35,746 nucleotides of DNA from Gammaproteobacteria bacterium (GCA_018222825.1 JAAEZO010000011.1:1-35746); one strand, 5' to 3'. Numbered from the stretch's first letter, positions 1-8,611 are shown. The notes: generated by a model not told the origin, from the letters alone. Numbers and translations are program-made.

Positions 1-375
1 GTGAAATCAGTTTGTTTGCTGCAAGAGTGCGCAATAATGGGCTAAATCTGCACCGGTGAGCGTAAAAGAGGCTGTTTAGGCGCCATTTGATAGGAATATT
101 GCCTGTTTGAAGGCAAGCCGGAGCACAGCATTAGGGGCCGCAAGTTGCTGTACAGCCACTGTTATGACGAAGTAATAGCTCCAGAGCATAAAAGCTCAGT
201 TTCCTCTTAAGGATTGCAACCCTCAGCATCTCCATCGACGGGGAAACAACTAGGGAGATGCCCGACAGAATTGTCATGACCGTACGGCATGGCTTTCATG
301 TTCACCTTGGTCACTGCTCGGTAGCCTGGCGGTCGATGAACCCGACTCAAGGATCTGCGGGGCGGAGTCGGTCTC
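1..375 (+). ncRNA. Candidate large structured RNA (HEARO/omega-RNA-like relic)
   Basis: No believable protein is encoded here, but the plus strand is rich in complementary segments: TTGCCT 99-104 with AGGCAA 111-116; GAGC 184-187 with GCTC 194-197; GCATCTCC 226-233 with GGAGATGC 254-261; TGACC 277-281 with GGTCA 309-313; CCGACTC 342-348 with GAGTCGG 365-371. Such dense nested pairing over ~370 nt is typical of a large ncRNA. The general look recalls the HEARO/omega-RNA class that guides IscB/IsrB nucleases, but this is from memory and no nuclease ORF follows. The left end may lie outside the window. Alternatives are an RNA from another mobile element or an unknown regulatory RNA. Confidence 0.4.
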
Positions 376-857
376 ACAGATGTTGGGTGATTGCACCGCT
401 TTTGTTTCGCAGAGTTTTTTACGGTGTTATCTATAGCTTTAAGTCGAATGCAGTGACAGGGAGGAGGAACTATTTTGTTTTAGTAATTCGCGATATAGGT
501 GTCGCAACATGTATATATGATAGTGACACAAAGGTATATACATACGATGGGCGTTATTTGACGCCGGGGTTGAGTAGTTTTTTCACCTTCCCTTAAGTTT
601 TTTGTGGTTTTTTATATCGACTTTACATTAACTTCCAGTGTCTAAGTTTTTTTTTACGGTTTAATAAAAAACAGTGGCAAGTTAATTTATTTGTCATGAA
701 AACAGGCTTATAGTAGGTTCTTAATTGCGGTGCAGACTTGACTATTAAGTCTATTTTTACAGTGCGTTTGTTTAATGGAGTACAAACGCCGCACCCTAAA
801 TTTTTAAGCTCAGTATGATGCTGGTCTTTAATAGCAGAGAAACAAAGGAGTGCTTTG
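376..857. other. AT-rich non-coding leader upstream of phaB
   Basis: This stretch of about 480 bases holds no ORF with convincing start, Shine-Dalgarno and composition. It is much more AT-rich than the pha operon, with T tracts near 410 and 645. An interrupted dyad GTGTC 499-503 / GACAC 525-529 and a sequence resembling a -35 (TTGACT, 738-743) are visible, but no well-spaced -10 pairs with it. The phaB promoter must lie in this region or upstream; I cannot place it with confidence. Confidence 0.5.
762..794 (+). promoter_or_regulatory. Leader hairpin upstream of phaB
   Basis: GTGCG (762-766) plus TTTGT (767-771) pair with ACAAA (782-786) and CGCAC (790-794), leaving a 3-nt bulge and a 10-nt loop. 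The stem is followed by a short T run at 801-805. It could be an attenuator, an mRNA-stabilising element or a regulator site in the 5' leader of the PHB operon. It lies about 65 nt upstream of the phaB start. Confidence 0.35.
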
Positions 858-1604
858 ATGTCGGATAAGAAAATTGTACTGGTTACCGGCGCCGCTGGCG
901 GAATTGGTACAGAAGTGTGTCGTTTGTTTTTGAACAATGGATACAAAGTAGTAGCGACACACCGTCCGGGTAAAGAAGAGCAGGCCAAGCAATGGCTGCA
1001 GGAAGAAAAACTGAACGGTAACGACATTCAATTGCTGGCTCTCGATGTCAGCGACCACAAGGCGGTCAGTGAAGTACTGTCCGAAACCCTTCGTGACCTG
1101 GGACGCCTGGATGTACTGGTAAATAACGCCGGTATTACCCGTGATTCCACCTTCAAGAAGATGTCATGGGATCAGTGGCAGCAGGTGATGGACACCAACC
1201 TCAACAGCCTGTTCAGTGTCACACAGCCCATCTTTAATTTGATGTGCGAACAGGGCAGCGGTCGCATTATTAATATTTCTTCGGTTAACGGACTGAAAGG
1301 CCAGTATGGCCAGGTAAATTATTCTGCTGCCAAGGCGGGCATGATTGGCTTTACCAAGGCGCTGGCCGCAGAAGGTGCTCGTTTCGGTGTTTGCGTTAAC
1401 GCCGTCGCTCCCGGTTATACCGCCACGCCGATGGTAACCGCCATTCGTGAAGATGTACTGGATTCCATTAAAGCCACTATTCCCATGAAACGACTGGCGA
1501 CCACAGAAGAAGTGGCCGGTGCGGTATTGTACCTGGCCGGAGAGCATGGTGGTTACGTTACGGGTGAAACGCTGTCGGTTAACGGCGGCCTTTACATGCA
1601 ATAA
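858..1604 (+). CDS. phaB: Acetoacetyl-CoA reductase PhaB
   Basis: Reduces acetoacetyl-CoA to (R)-3-hydroxybutyryl-CoA with NADPH, the second step of polyhydroxybutyrate synthesis, in the cytoplasm. The 248-residue protein is a classical short-chain dehydrogenase: Rossmann motif TGAAGGIG at residues 10-17, NNAG near 89-92, catalytic Ser around 141-142 and YSAAK with Tyr155 and Lys159, and a C-terminal NGGLYMQ typical of PhaB/FabG proteins. The ATG at 858 is preceded by AAGGAG (845-850) at 7 nt, so I prefer it to the in-frame TTG three bases upstream. It is the first gene of phaB-phaA-phaP-phaC. FabG is the close paralogue, but the context favours PhaB. Confidence 0.93.
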   Translation: MSDKKIVLVTGAAGGIGTEVCRLFLNNGYKVVATHRPGKEEQAKQWLQEEKLNGNDIQLLALDVSDHKAVSEVLSETLRDLGRLDVLVNNAGITRDSTFKKMSWDQWQQVMDTNLNSLFSVTQPIFNLMCEQGSGRIINISSVNGLKGQYGQVNYSAAKAGMIGFTKALAAEGARFGVCVNAVAPGYTATPMVTAIREDVLDSIKATIPMKRLATTEEVAGAVLYLAGEHGGYVTGETLSVNGGLYMQ

Positions 1605-1648
1605 CAGTAAGACCCAACAATTTGTTATTTATAGTGAGAATTTAATTT

Positions 1649-2860
1649 ATGTCTGAATCTGTATACATTGTTGCGGCAAAACGCACACCTATTGGTAGTT
1701 TTTGTGGTTCATTGAAAACAATTCCTGCCGCCGAGCTGGCGGGTATTGCAATTAAAGGCGCGCTGGCCCAGGCCGGGCTTGCGGCCGAGCATGTTAACGA
1801 AGTGATTGTCGGTAATGTGATCAGTGCCGGCCAAGGCATGGGCATTGGTCGCCAGGCCGCCCTTGCCGGCGGTATTCCGGTTGGTGTTCCTGCCTATAGC
1901 CTGAACATGGTGTGCGGCAGCGGCATGAAGACACTGATGGATGCCTGCGCCCACATCAAGGCGGGTGATGCCGATGTGGTTGTGGCCGCCGGCTGTGAAA
2001 ACATGTCGCAAATTCCTTTTGTAGCCAAAGGCGATCTGCGCAATGGTCACAAGATGGGTGACATGGCCCTGAGTGATTTGCTGATTAACGACGGTCTGAC
2101 CGACGTATTCAATAAGTACCACATGGGCGTGACCGCCGAAAACGTGGTAGCGCAGGAAAATATCAGTCGCGAAGCACAAGATGCACTGGCCGTTGCCAGC
2201 CAGGCGAAGGCGGTTGCCGCCATTGAAGCGGGTCACTTCAAGGCCGAAATCGTGCCGGTAGAAGTGAAAGGCCGCAAAGAAACCGTGACCGTCGATACCG
2301 ATGAGTATCCCAAGGCCGGTACCACTATCGAGGGCCTGGCCAAACTGCGTCCGGCGTTCAAGCGTGATGGTGGCTCTGTCACCGCCGGTAACGCCTCCGG
2401 TATCAATGACGGCGGTAGTGCCATTATCGTGGCCAGCAAGGCGGCGGTAGAGAAATATGGTCTGACACCGCTGGCGGAAGTGGTCAGCTATGGCCAGGGC
2501 GGCATTAACCCCGAAATCATGGGACTGGGCCCGGTACCGGCTATCGAGCAGGCGCTGACGCGTGCCGGTCTTACTTTGGCACAAATGGAACGCCTGGAGC
2601 TTAACGAAGCCTTTGCCGGTCAGGCGCTGGGTGTGGTCAGACAGCTGTCCGGCAAGCATGACATCGCCGAGCAGGCGCTGCTGGAAAAAACCAATATCAA
2701 TGGTGGCGCCATCGCCCTGGGTCATCCGCTGGGTGCATCCGGTAACCGTATTCTGGTGACCTTGCTGTATGAACTGCAGCGCAGCAACAGCTCGTTGGGT
2801 CTGGCATCACTGTGCGTTGGTGGTGGCATGGGTACAGCCGTGGTGCTGAAGCGCGTTTAA
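1649..2860 (+). CDS. phaA: Acetyl-CoA acetyltransferase (beta-ketothiolase) PhaA
   Basis: Condenses two acetyl-CoA to acetoacetyl-CoA, the entry step of PHB synthesis. At 403 residues it has the normal length of a biosynthetic thiolase. Visible hallmarks: nucleophile Cys89 in NMVCGSG, the NEAFAGQ motif, the GHPLGASG motif with the catalytic His, and the C-terminal Cys in LCVGGGMG. It starts 44 nt after phaB, with only a weak GTGAGAA-type Shine-Dalgarno, and is probably cotranscribed. A degradative acetyl-CoA acetyltransferase (AtoB-type) would look the same by sequence; the operon decides the call. Confidence 0.93.
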   Translation: MSESVYIVAAKRTPIGSFCGSLKTIPAAELAGIAIKGALAQAGLAAEHVNEVIVGNVISAGQGMGIGRQAALAGGIPVGVPAYSLNMVCGSGMKTLMDACAHIKAGDADVVVAAGCENMSQIPFVAKGDLRNGHKMGDMALSDLLINDGLTDVFNKYHMGVTAENVVAQENISREAQDALAVASQAKAVAAIEAGHFKAEIVPVEVKGRKETVTVDTDEYPKAGTTIEGLAKLRPAFKRDGGSVTAGNASGINDGGSAIIVASKAAVEKYGLTPLAEVVSYGQGGINPEIMGLGPVPAIEQALTRAGLTLAQMERLELNEAFAGQALGVVRQLSGKHDIAEQALLEKTNINGGAIALGHPLGASGNRILVTLLYELQRSNSSLGLASLCVGGGMGTAVVLKRV

Positions 2861-2899
2861 TGGGCTCTGTTATTGGCTTCTTTTATCAAGGAACATGTT

Positions 2900-3235
2900 A
2901 TGTACACGAATATTTTCCAGAACTTGAACGAACAGACCGAAAAGACCTTTGGCCCTATGCTGAAATTCAATCAGCTGGTCGCCAACAATTTTACCGCGCT
3001 GACTAATTTGCAACTGGATGCTGCTCGTCAGTATGCCGATATCGGTCTGGCTCAGCTTCAATCCGGTAGCCAGGTTAAAGATGTTCAGTCTCTGCTGAGC
3101 AGCGGCTCCAAGCAGCTGGAAACCATGACCCGGATCAGTCAGCAGATGATGGAAGACGGCAAAAAGCTGGCGGATCTGACGCAGGAATTCAAGTCAGGTC
3201 TGGAAGCACTGGCGGCAGACGCACAGAAAAAATAA
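2900..3235 (+). CDS. phaP: Phasin (PHB granule-associated protein) PhaP
   Basis: Small amphipathic protein of 111 residues that coats intracellular PHB granules and controls their size and number. The sequence (MYTNIFQNLNEQ start) is almost wholly helical, with heptad-like spacing through residues 30-110 and no Cys or signal peptide, as in the phasin_2 family. The ATG at 2900 has AAGGA at 2888-2892; an in-frame TTG at 2873 would add nine residues without a better ribosome site. It lies between phaA and phaC, as in Vibrio and some Aeromonas relatives. Confidence 0.88.
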   Translation: MYTNIFQNLNEQTEKTFGPMLKFNQLVANNFTALTNLQLDAARQYADIGLAQLQSGSQVKDVQSLLSSGSKQLETMTRISQQMMEDGKKLADLTQEFKSGLEALAADAQKK

Positions 3236-3275
3236 CGTCTGTTAAGGGTTATCCCTTCAGCGGGTACATATTGCA

Positions 3276-3301
3276 GGGAAGGGGCTTGACGGCTCCTTCC
3301 C
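3276..3301 (+). promoter_or_regulatory. Intercistronic hairpin between phaP and phaC
   Basis: GGGAAGG (3276-3282) pairs with CCTTCCC (3295-3301), extended by G-T, G-C and C-G pairs to a 10-bp stem with a 6-nt loop. No T run follows, so it is not a classical terminator. A smaller hairpin, AAGGG/CCCTT, precedes it at 3244-3257. The pair could stabilise an abundant phaP transcript or reduce read-through into phaC, giving more phasin than synthase. Confidence 0.45.
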
Positions 3302-3347
3302 GTTGTCGTTGCTGTGGGGTAGGTGCAATCTCTATCAGGGAAAGGCA

Positions 3348-5132
3348 ATGCAACAAAATACGTTTAGCGGTAATGATCCCATCGGCCAGTTTTTCAACTG
3401 GAATGAAACCATGTGGTCAGAAATGCAAAAAGCCAAACTGGGCGATAACCCGGTCAGTCAGGCGTTATCCCAGGTCAATTCCGACGATTTACAGGTTTTT
3501 TACCAGGCGGTGTCAACCAACCCAATGCGACTGCTCGATATGCAGATGCAATGGTGGCAAGGCCAGCTGGCTATCTGTCAGAACAGCATGATCAGAAGCA
3601 TGGATAACAGCACCGAAAGCCTGGTGTCCGATCCGCCCGGAGATCGACGCTTCAAGCATCAGTCCTGGAAAGACGATCCTCACTTCGATTTTATGCGTCA
3701 GTCCTACCTGCACTTTGCCAAGTCGCTGACCGAGATGCTGGAAGTGGTAGAAGGCGTGCCGGAGCCGGTTCGCCAGCGGCTGAGCTTTACCTTTCGTCAG
3801 ACCATCAACGCGCTTGCACCGACCAATTTTATCTGGAGTAACCCGGAGCTGTTACAGCGCACCATTGAAGAAAAAGGTGCCAATCTGGTCAAGGGCATAG
3901 AGCTGTTTCAGGAAGACATGGCAGCCAGTGCCGATCTGCTGAAAATCCGCATGACCCGCCAGGGGGCCTTTACCCTGGGACAGGATCTGGCTACCACGCC
4001 GGGTGAAGTGGTATTCAGAAACGATATTTTCGAATTGATCCAGTACGGTGCCAGCACCAAGACGGTGCATCAGACACCGCTGCTGGTTATCCCGCCGTTT
4101 ATCAACAAGTTCTATATTCTGGATTTGAAAGAGCAGAATTCACTGGTTGGCTGGTTGCGTGATCAGGGGCATACCGTCTTTATCATGTCCTGGCGCAATC
4201 CGGGTAAAAAGCAGGCCAGTATCGGTTTTGAGGATCTGATCCAGTCCGGCACCATGGAAGCGATTCGCGTCATCGAGCAAATCACCGCCGAAAAAGAAGT
4301 CAATGCCATTGGGTATTGCATCGGTGGCACCCTGCTGGCCTCCACCATGGCCCTGTATGCGGCTCGCCGCATGAAGTCCCGGGTGAAGAGCGCCACCTTT
4401 CTGACGACCTTGCTGGACTTTACCCAACCGGGTGAAGTAGGGGTCTTCATCAACGATCCGGTGATCAGCGCCATCGAACAGATGAGCGAGGCTCAGGGGT
4501 TCTTCGATGGCCGGCAGATGGCGGTGACCTTCAGCCTGTTGCGGGAAAACAGCCTGTACTGGAACTACTACATCGATAATTATCTCAAGGGAGAAGAGCC
4601 TTCAGATTTCGATATCCTGTACTGGAACAGCGACAGCACCAACCTGAGCGCCGCCTGTGCCCGTTTTTTGCTGCGCGAGCTGTATCTCAACAATCGTCTG
4701 AGCCAGCCCGGCGAGGTCAAGGTCGGCAACTTTGGTATCGACCTGAGCAAGGTCAAGACGCCGAGTTACTTCCTGTCGACCAAGGAAGATCATATCGCCC
4801 TGTGGGACTCAACCTTCAAGGGTTCAGGCTTGCTGGGGGGGGATACCACGCTGGTACTGGGCGAGTCCGGCCATGTGGCCGGAGTGGTCAACCCGCCGAG
4901 TAAAAACAAGTATGGTTACTGGCTGAGTGATGCGGCGTTCGATACGCCGGATCAATGGTTGGCGTCGGCCAAGCGCGAGGCCGGCTCCTGGTGGACCCAC
5001 TGGCAACAATGGGTCACGCCTCATCTGGGGGACGTTTCTATACCGGCTCGTGCCGTCGGCTCCGAGGAATGCCCGGGCCTGATGCCGGCCCCGGGCCAGT
5101 ATGTGCAGCAGACGCTGCCGGTTGAAGACTAA
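3348..5132 (+). CDS. phaC: Class I poly(3-hydroxyalkanoate) synthase PhaC
   Basis: Polymerises (R)-3-hydroxyacyl-CoA into PHA on the granule surface. The 594-residue length matches class I synthases. The N-terminal PhaC_N domain is followed by an alpha/beta-hydrolase core with the lipase-like box GYCIGG carrying nucleophile Cys324. Asp481 (KEDHIALW) and His509 (ESGHVAGV) complete the triad. The substrate signatures SLLRENSLYWNYYIDNY and NPPSKNKYGYW are also visible. The start ATG 3348 follows AGGGAAAGG (3337-3345); an upstream in-frame start at 3303 would sit at the intercistronic hairpin and is unlikely. Last gene of the pha operon. No phaJ or phaR is seen nearby, so monomer supply should come mainly from PhaA/PhaB. 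Confidence 0.95.
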   Translation: MQQNTFSGNDPIGQFFNWNETMWSEMQKAKLGDNPVSQALSQVNSDDLQVFYQAVSTNPMRLLDMQMQWWQGQLAICQNSMIRSMDNSTESLVSDPPGDRRFKHQSWKDDPHFDFMRQSYLHFAKSLTEMLEVVEGVPEPVRQRLSFTFRQTINALAPTNFIWSNPELLQRTIEEKGANLVKGIELFQEDMAASADLLKIRMTRQGAFTLGQDLATTPGEVVFRNDIFELIQYGASTKTVHQTPLLVIPPFINKFYILDLKEQNSLVGWLRDQGHTVFIMSWRNPGKKQASIGFEDLIQSGTMEAIRVIEQITAEKEVNAIGYCIGGTLLASTMALYAARRMKSRVKSATFLTTLLDFTQPGEVGVFINDPVISAIEQMSEAQGFFDGRQMAVTFSLLRENSLYWNYYIDNYLKGEEPSDFDILYWNSDSTNLSAACARFLLRELYLNNRLSQPGEVKVGNFGIDLSKVKTPSYFLSTKEDHIALWDSTFKGSGLLGGDTTLVLGESGHVAGVVNPPSKNKYGYWLSDAAFDTPDQWLASAKREAGSWWTHWQQWVTPHLGDVSIPARAVGSEECPGLMPAPGQYVQQTLPVED

Positions 5133-5189
5133 GCGGATAACACACCTGCAGGCGAGGTGATTAAACATCCTCTTCAATAATGCAGTAAG

Positions 5190-5219
5190 CGGGATGGGCG
5201 CGAGCCCATCCCGTTTTTT
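5190..5219 (+). terminator. Intrinsic terminator of the pha operon
   Basis: A perfect 10-bp stem CGGGATGGGC / GCCCATCCCG with a 4-nt loop (5200-5203) is followed by six T residues at 5214-5219. It lies 57 nt after the phaC stop. Confidence 0.93.
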
Positions 5220-5247
5220 GTTCAACTGGCGGTCATTTCACCAGCAG

Positions 5248-5272
5248 CCGGTTTTTTGGTTGGCAAAACCGG
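5248..5272. promoter_or_regulatory. Inverted repeat upstream of glnS
   Basis: CCGGTTTT (5248-5255) and AAAACCGG (5265-5272) form a perfect 8-bp dyad around a 9-nt spacer, about 90 bp upstream of the glnS start. It may be a protein-binding operator in the glnS promoter or a back-up hairpin after the pha terminator. There is no T tract to support termination. Confidence 0.35.
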
Positions 5273-5359
5273 TTATTCCCGCTCTGGCTATTGAGCAGCG
5301 GGCGGAGATCATGGATCATGGACGTTTGATTATGTCATTCCCACGTTCGAGGTGCATGA

Positions 5360-7021
5360 ATGAGTCAGGCGGACCATCGTCCCAGCAATTTTATTCGTCA
5401 AATCATTGATGAAGACTTAGCCAGTGGCAAACATCAGTCGGTGCAGACCCGCTTTCCACCCGAGCCGAATGGATATCTGCATATTGGCCACGCCAAATCC
5501 ATCTGTCTGAATTTCGGTATTGCTCGGGACTATCAGGGCCGGTGTAATCTGCGCTTCGATGACACCAACCCGGCAAAAGAGAGTGTCGAATACGTCGAGT
5601 CGATCCAGCGTGATGTGCAGTGGTTAGGCTTTGAATGGAGTGGCGACATTCGCTATTCCTCCGACTACTTCGACCAATTGTATGGTTATGCTGTCGAGTT
5701 GATCGAGAAAGGGCTGGCCTATGTCGACGAGTTGACCCCAGAGCAGATTCGGGAGTACCGCGGTACCCTGACCTCACCGGGTCGCAGCAGTCCCTACCGG
5801 GATCGGTCGGTTGAAGAAAACCTGAGCCTGTTTACCCGCATGCGCAATGGTGAGTTTGCGGAAGGCACCGCCTGTCTGCGGGCTAAAATCGACATGGCAT
5901 CTCCCTTTATGGTGCTGCGTGATCCCGTGCTGTACCGGGTGCGTTTCGTCCATCATCACCAGACCGGTGACAAGTGGTGCATCTACCCGATGTATGACTT
6001 TACCCACTGTATTTCGGATGCAATTGAAGGCATCAGCCATTCGCTGTGTACTCTGGAGTTTCAGGATAACCGTCGTCTGTACGACTGGGTGCTGGACAAC
6101 ATCAGCATCGAATGTCACCCGCGCCAGTATGAGTTCTCTCGACTCAACCTGGAATATACGGTGATGTCGAAGCGCAAACTCAATCAGCTGGTGACCGACG
6201 GTCACGTTGAAGGGTGGGATGATCCGCGCATGCCGACCATCTCTGGTTTGCGTCGTCGCGGTTATACGCCGGCGTCCATTCGCGAGTTTTGCCAGCGTAT
6301 CGGTGTTACCAAACAGGACAACACCGTAGAAATGGGCATGCTGGAAGCCTGCATTCGGGACGATCTGAACGAGAATGCCCCGCGTGCCATGGCAGTATTG
6401 CGGCCGGTACGTCTGGTGATTGAGAACCTGGCCGAAGAGCACGAAGAAACACTGAAGGCTCCCAACCACCCCAGCAAGCCGGAAATGGGGCTGCGCGAGC
6501 TGCCCTTTACCCGCGAAATCTTCATTGATGAAGCGGATTTCCGTGAAGAAGCCAACAAGAAGTACAAACGCTTGGTGCTGGGTAAAGAAGTACGGTTGCG
6601 CAACGCCTATGTGATCAAGGCCGAGCGGGTAGAAAAAGATGCCGATGGCAACATCACCACCATTTTCTGCAGCTACGATCCCGACACCCTGGGCAAGGAT
6701 CCGGCCGATGGCCGCAAGGTCAAGGGTGTGATCCACTGGGTGTCCGCCCGGTATGGAGTGCCGGCCGAGGTGCGTTTATATGACCGGTTATTCAATGTGC
6801 CCAATCCGGGTGCTGCCGAGTCCTTTGAAACGGCGCTGAATCCGGGTTCATTGCAGGTACTGAGCGGCGCCGTGGTTGAGCCGTCACTGTGCAAGGCCGA
6901 GCCTGAACATGCGTTCCAGTTTGAGCGCGAGGGCTACTTCTGCCGGGATAGCAAGGCAGAAGGCATGGTGTTCAACCTGACGGTGGCACTGCGTGACTCC
7001 TGGGGCAAGGAAGAGGGCTAA
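5360..7021 (+). CDS. glnS: Glutaminyl-tRNA synthetase
   Basis: Charges tRNA-Gln with glutamine using ATP. The 553-residue protein is very close to the E. coli enzyme throughout. Class I signatures are visible: HIGH at residues 41-44 and the KMSKS-equivalent VMSKR near 268-272, followed by the two C-terminal anticodon-binding beta-barrels ([21 protein letters not shown]). ATG 5360 has GAGGTG at 5349-5354. It is a single transcription unit ending at the terminator shared with fur. Confidence 0.98.
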   Translation: MSQADHRPSNFIRQIIDEDLASGKHQSVQTRFPPEPNGYLHIGHAKSICLNFGIARDYQGRCNLRFDDTNPAKESVEYVESIQRDVQWLGFEWSGDIRYSSDYFDQLYGYAVELIEKGLAYVDELTPEQIREYRGTLTSPGRSSPYRDRSVEENLSLFTRMRNGEFAEGTACLRAKIDMASPFMVLRDPVLYRVRFVHHHQTGDKWCIYPMYDFTHCISDAIEGISHSLCTLEFQDNRRLYDWVLDNISIECHPRQYEFSRLNLEYTVMSKRKLNQLVTDGHVEGWDDPRMPTISGLRRRGYTPASIREFCQRIGVTKQDNTVEMGMLEACIRDDLNENAPRAMAVLRPVRLVIENLAEEHEETLKAPNHPSKPEMGLRELPFTREIFIDEADFREEANKKYKRLVLGKEVRLRNAYVIKAERVEKDADGNITTIFCSYDPDTLGKDPADGRKVKGVIHWVSARYGVPAEVRLYDRLFNVPNPGAAESFETALNPGSLQVLSGAVVEPSLCKAEPEHAFQFEREGYFCRDSKAEGMVFNLTVALRDSWGKEEG

Positions 7022-7041
7022 GGCGCCTTCATATCAGCCAT

Positions 7042-7072
7042 AAAAAAAGCCGCAGTTTACTGCGGCTTTTTT
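7042..7072. terminator. Bidirectional terminator between glnS and fur
   Basis: GCCGCAG (7049-7055) and CTGCGGC (7060-7066) form the stem around a TTTA loop. An A7 tract at 7042-7048 and a T6 tract at 7067-7072 give a U tail in both directions, suiting the convergent glnS and fur genes. Confidence 0.93.
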
Positions 7073-7090
7073 AATGCTGATGATTGACGA

Positions 7091-7528
7091 TTAATTGTGT
7101 TCGTCATTATGGCTGCACTCATCGTTCAGGCAGTGACCATAGAGGTACAGGCTGTGATTGGTCAGCTTGATATTATAGTGGGCGGCAATATCACGCTGGC
7201 GCTGCTCGATGGTTTCATCGTGGAACTCGATAACCTTGCCACAGTCGAGGCAGACCAGATGGTCATGATGTTCCTGAGTGGCCAGTTCGAATACCGATTT
7301 TCCGCCTTCAAAGTGGTGACGGGCGACAATGCCGGCGTCATCGAACTGGTTCAGCACCCGATAAACGGTAGCCAGGCCAATCTCTTCACCCTGATCAATC
7401 AGTAGCTTGTAAAGATCCTCTGCACTGACGTGCTGGGTTTCGGGTTGCTGCAGCAACTCAAGAATTTTTACGCGGGGGAGCGTGACTTTGAGGCCTGCTT
7501 TCTTCAGCGCTTGATTGTTGTCAGCCAT
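7091..7528 (-). CDS. fur: Ferric uptake regulator Fur
   Basis: Iron-responsive transcriptional repressor. The 145-residue product has the N-terminal winged helix (KVTLPRVKIL, VSAEDLYK, GLATVYRVLNQFDDAGIV) and the C-terminal metal-binding dimerisation domain with HHDHLVCLDCGKVIEF and a final Cys pair (HCLNDEC). The start at MADNNQALKK matches the E. coli Fur N-terminus; an in-frame ATG six codons upstream also exists. There is no strong Shine-Dalgarno at either start. The flavodoxin gene fldA lies about 2 kb away rather than directly upstream as in E. coli. Confidence 0.97.
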   Translation of the reverse strand: MADNNQALKKAGLKVTLPRVKILELLQQPETQHVSAEDLYKLLIDQGEEIGLATVYRVLNQFDDAGIVARHHFEGGKSVFELATQEHHDHLVCLDCGKVIEFHDETIEQRQRDIAAHYNIKLTNHSLYLYGHCLNDECSHNDEHN

Positions 7529-7692
7529 AAGAATAATGTTTCGCATTTCGTTTGGTTATTGCTTTCATTGTGCTTGTTCCCGGCGCTAAAGGCAACCGTA
7601 ATCTGGCTTTGCTACATAGTCACCAGCTCAGGCGGGAAGCCTGCCCATGACGGCTTATCTTTGTTAGTATCGGGTTTAATCATGCTGGTCGG

Positions 7693-8169
7693 ATGAGATT
7701 GATGAAGCTGATATTTTCCCGCCCTCGGTTACTGAGATCACTCTTGAATTGTTGGCCGCCTTTTTGGGGGGCCGGTATTTGTATCGAACAGCTCAGTACC
7801 GATTACAGTTACTGCCGGGTCGGGCTGGTGCTGCGCTGGTGGAATAAAAATGCCAACGGCACCCAATATGGTGGCAGCCTGTTTTCGATGACGGACCCAA
7901 TCTACTCGATGTTGCTGATGGCGTTGTTGGGGCCGGATTATCAGGTATGGGACAGGGCAGGCAGCGTGACGTTTCTCAAGCCGGGCAGAGGGCGAGTCTA
8001 TGCTGATATTCATTTGAGTCGAGAGCGGCTGGATGAGATACTGAGGGCGACGGAAGGCGGCGAGAAATATTTTCCTCTTTTTCGCATTAATATTGTAGAT
8101 GAACAGGGAAGTCTGGTCGCCGAAGTCGAGCGTACTCTCTACGTGCGCAAAAAACAAACAAACAAATGA
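7693..8169 (+). CDS. DUF4442 family hotdog-fold protein
   Basis: The 158-residue protein carries the DUF4442 pattern: a conserved core RWWNKNANGTQYGGSLF, then MTDPIYSMLLMALLG, as in thioesterase-like hotdog proteins (YiiD C-terminal type). By analogy it may bind or hydrolyse an acyl-thioester, but no substrate can be inferred. No signal peptide is obvious despite the hydrophobic stretch at residues 12-30. The start could be ATG 7693 or ATG 7702; GGATGAG (7691-7697) could serve the second. It stands alone between fur and lpp. Confidence 0.75.
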   Translation: MRLMKLIFSRPRLLRSLLNCWPPFWGAGICIEQLSTDYSYCRVGLVLRWWNKNANGTQYGGSLFSMTDPIYSMLLMALLGPDYQVWDRAGSVTFLKPGRGRVYADIHLSRERLDEILRATEGGEKYFPLFRINIVDEQGSLVAEVERTLYVRKKQTNK

Positions 8170-8220
8170 TATATCAGGGTGTTAAGCAAAATTTCCTACT
8201 GTCATGATTTATAAAATAAT

Positions 8221-8250
8221 TTGCGATAAGCAGGGAACTTCGTCCATACT
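8221..8250 (+). promoter_or_regulatory. Possible lpp promoter
   Basis: TTGCGA at 8221-8226 and CATACT at 8245-8250 are 18 bp apart, about 50 bp upstream of lpp; the -10 resembles the TAATACT of the E. coli lpp promoter. An alternative -10, TAAAAT, lies at 8212-8217. Assignment is by eye only. Confidence 0.3.
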
Positions 8251-8301
8251 TAGCTTGCCTAAGTGGTCTTTTTGACTCCCATACAAATTAAGGAGCAAGT
8301 A

Positions 8302-8544
8302 ATGCGTAATAAAATGATGTTGGTTGGTGGTGTTGTAGGTTCTCTGCTGCTGGCAGGTTGTAGCTCTACTGATGCTCTGGAAACCAAAATGGACAGCCTG
8401 GCCCAGGACGTACAAGCCGTTCAGCAAGGCCAGCAAATGAACTCTGCCAAGATCGATCGTCTGGCTGCCGATGTTGCCGAAGCTCGTGCTTCTGCCGACC
8501 GCGCCAACTCTCGTCTGGATCAGATGGGCCGTTACACCAAGTAA
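8302..8544 (+). CDS. lpp: Major outer membrane (Braun-type) lipoprotein Lpp
   Basis: Small abundant lipoprotein linking the outer membrane to peptidoglycan. The 80-residue precursor has a type II signal (MRNKMMLVGGVVG) with lipobox LAGC, Cys21 being the lipidated residue. The mature part is a heptad-repeat helix (residues 30-72), as in trimeric Lpp, ending RYTK: a C-terminal Lys is the residue cross-linked to diaminopimelate in E. coli. AAGGAG precedes ATG 8302. An upstream in-frame start at 8263 is rejected because it would bury the signal peptide. It is convergent with an L,D-transpeptidase that probably uses it as substrate. Confidence 0.92.
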   Translation: MRNKMMLVGGVVGSLLLAGCSSTDALETKMDSLAQDVQAVQQGQQMNSAKIDRLAADVAEARASADRANSRLDQMGRYTK

Positions 8545-8557
8545 TTTGGTGCTACGG

Positions 8558-8587
8558 AAAAAAGCCTGGCTTATGCCAGGCTTTTTT
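8558..8587. terminator. Bidirectional terminator between lpp and the L,D-transpeptidase
   Basis: GCCTGGC (8564-8570) and GCCAGGC (8575-8581) form a perfect stem around TTAT, with A6 before and T6 (8582-8587) after. It serves both convergent genes. Confidence 0.93.
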
Positions 8588-8611
8588 ATGTCTGTCATTC
8601 AGCAAATAAGC

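Noticed and set aside
258-596. 112-codon open frame on the plus strand
   Set aside because: It runs across the helices of the structured RNA, has no ribosome site, and its composition (many Arg, His, Ser and Cys early) is unlike the neighbouring genes. It is most likely chance.
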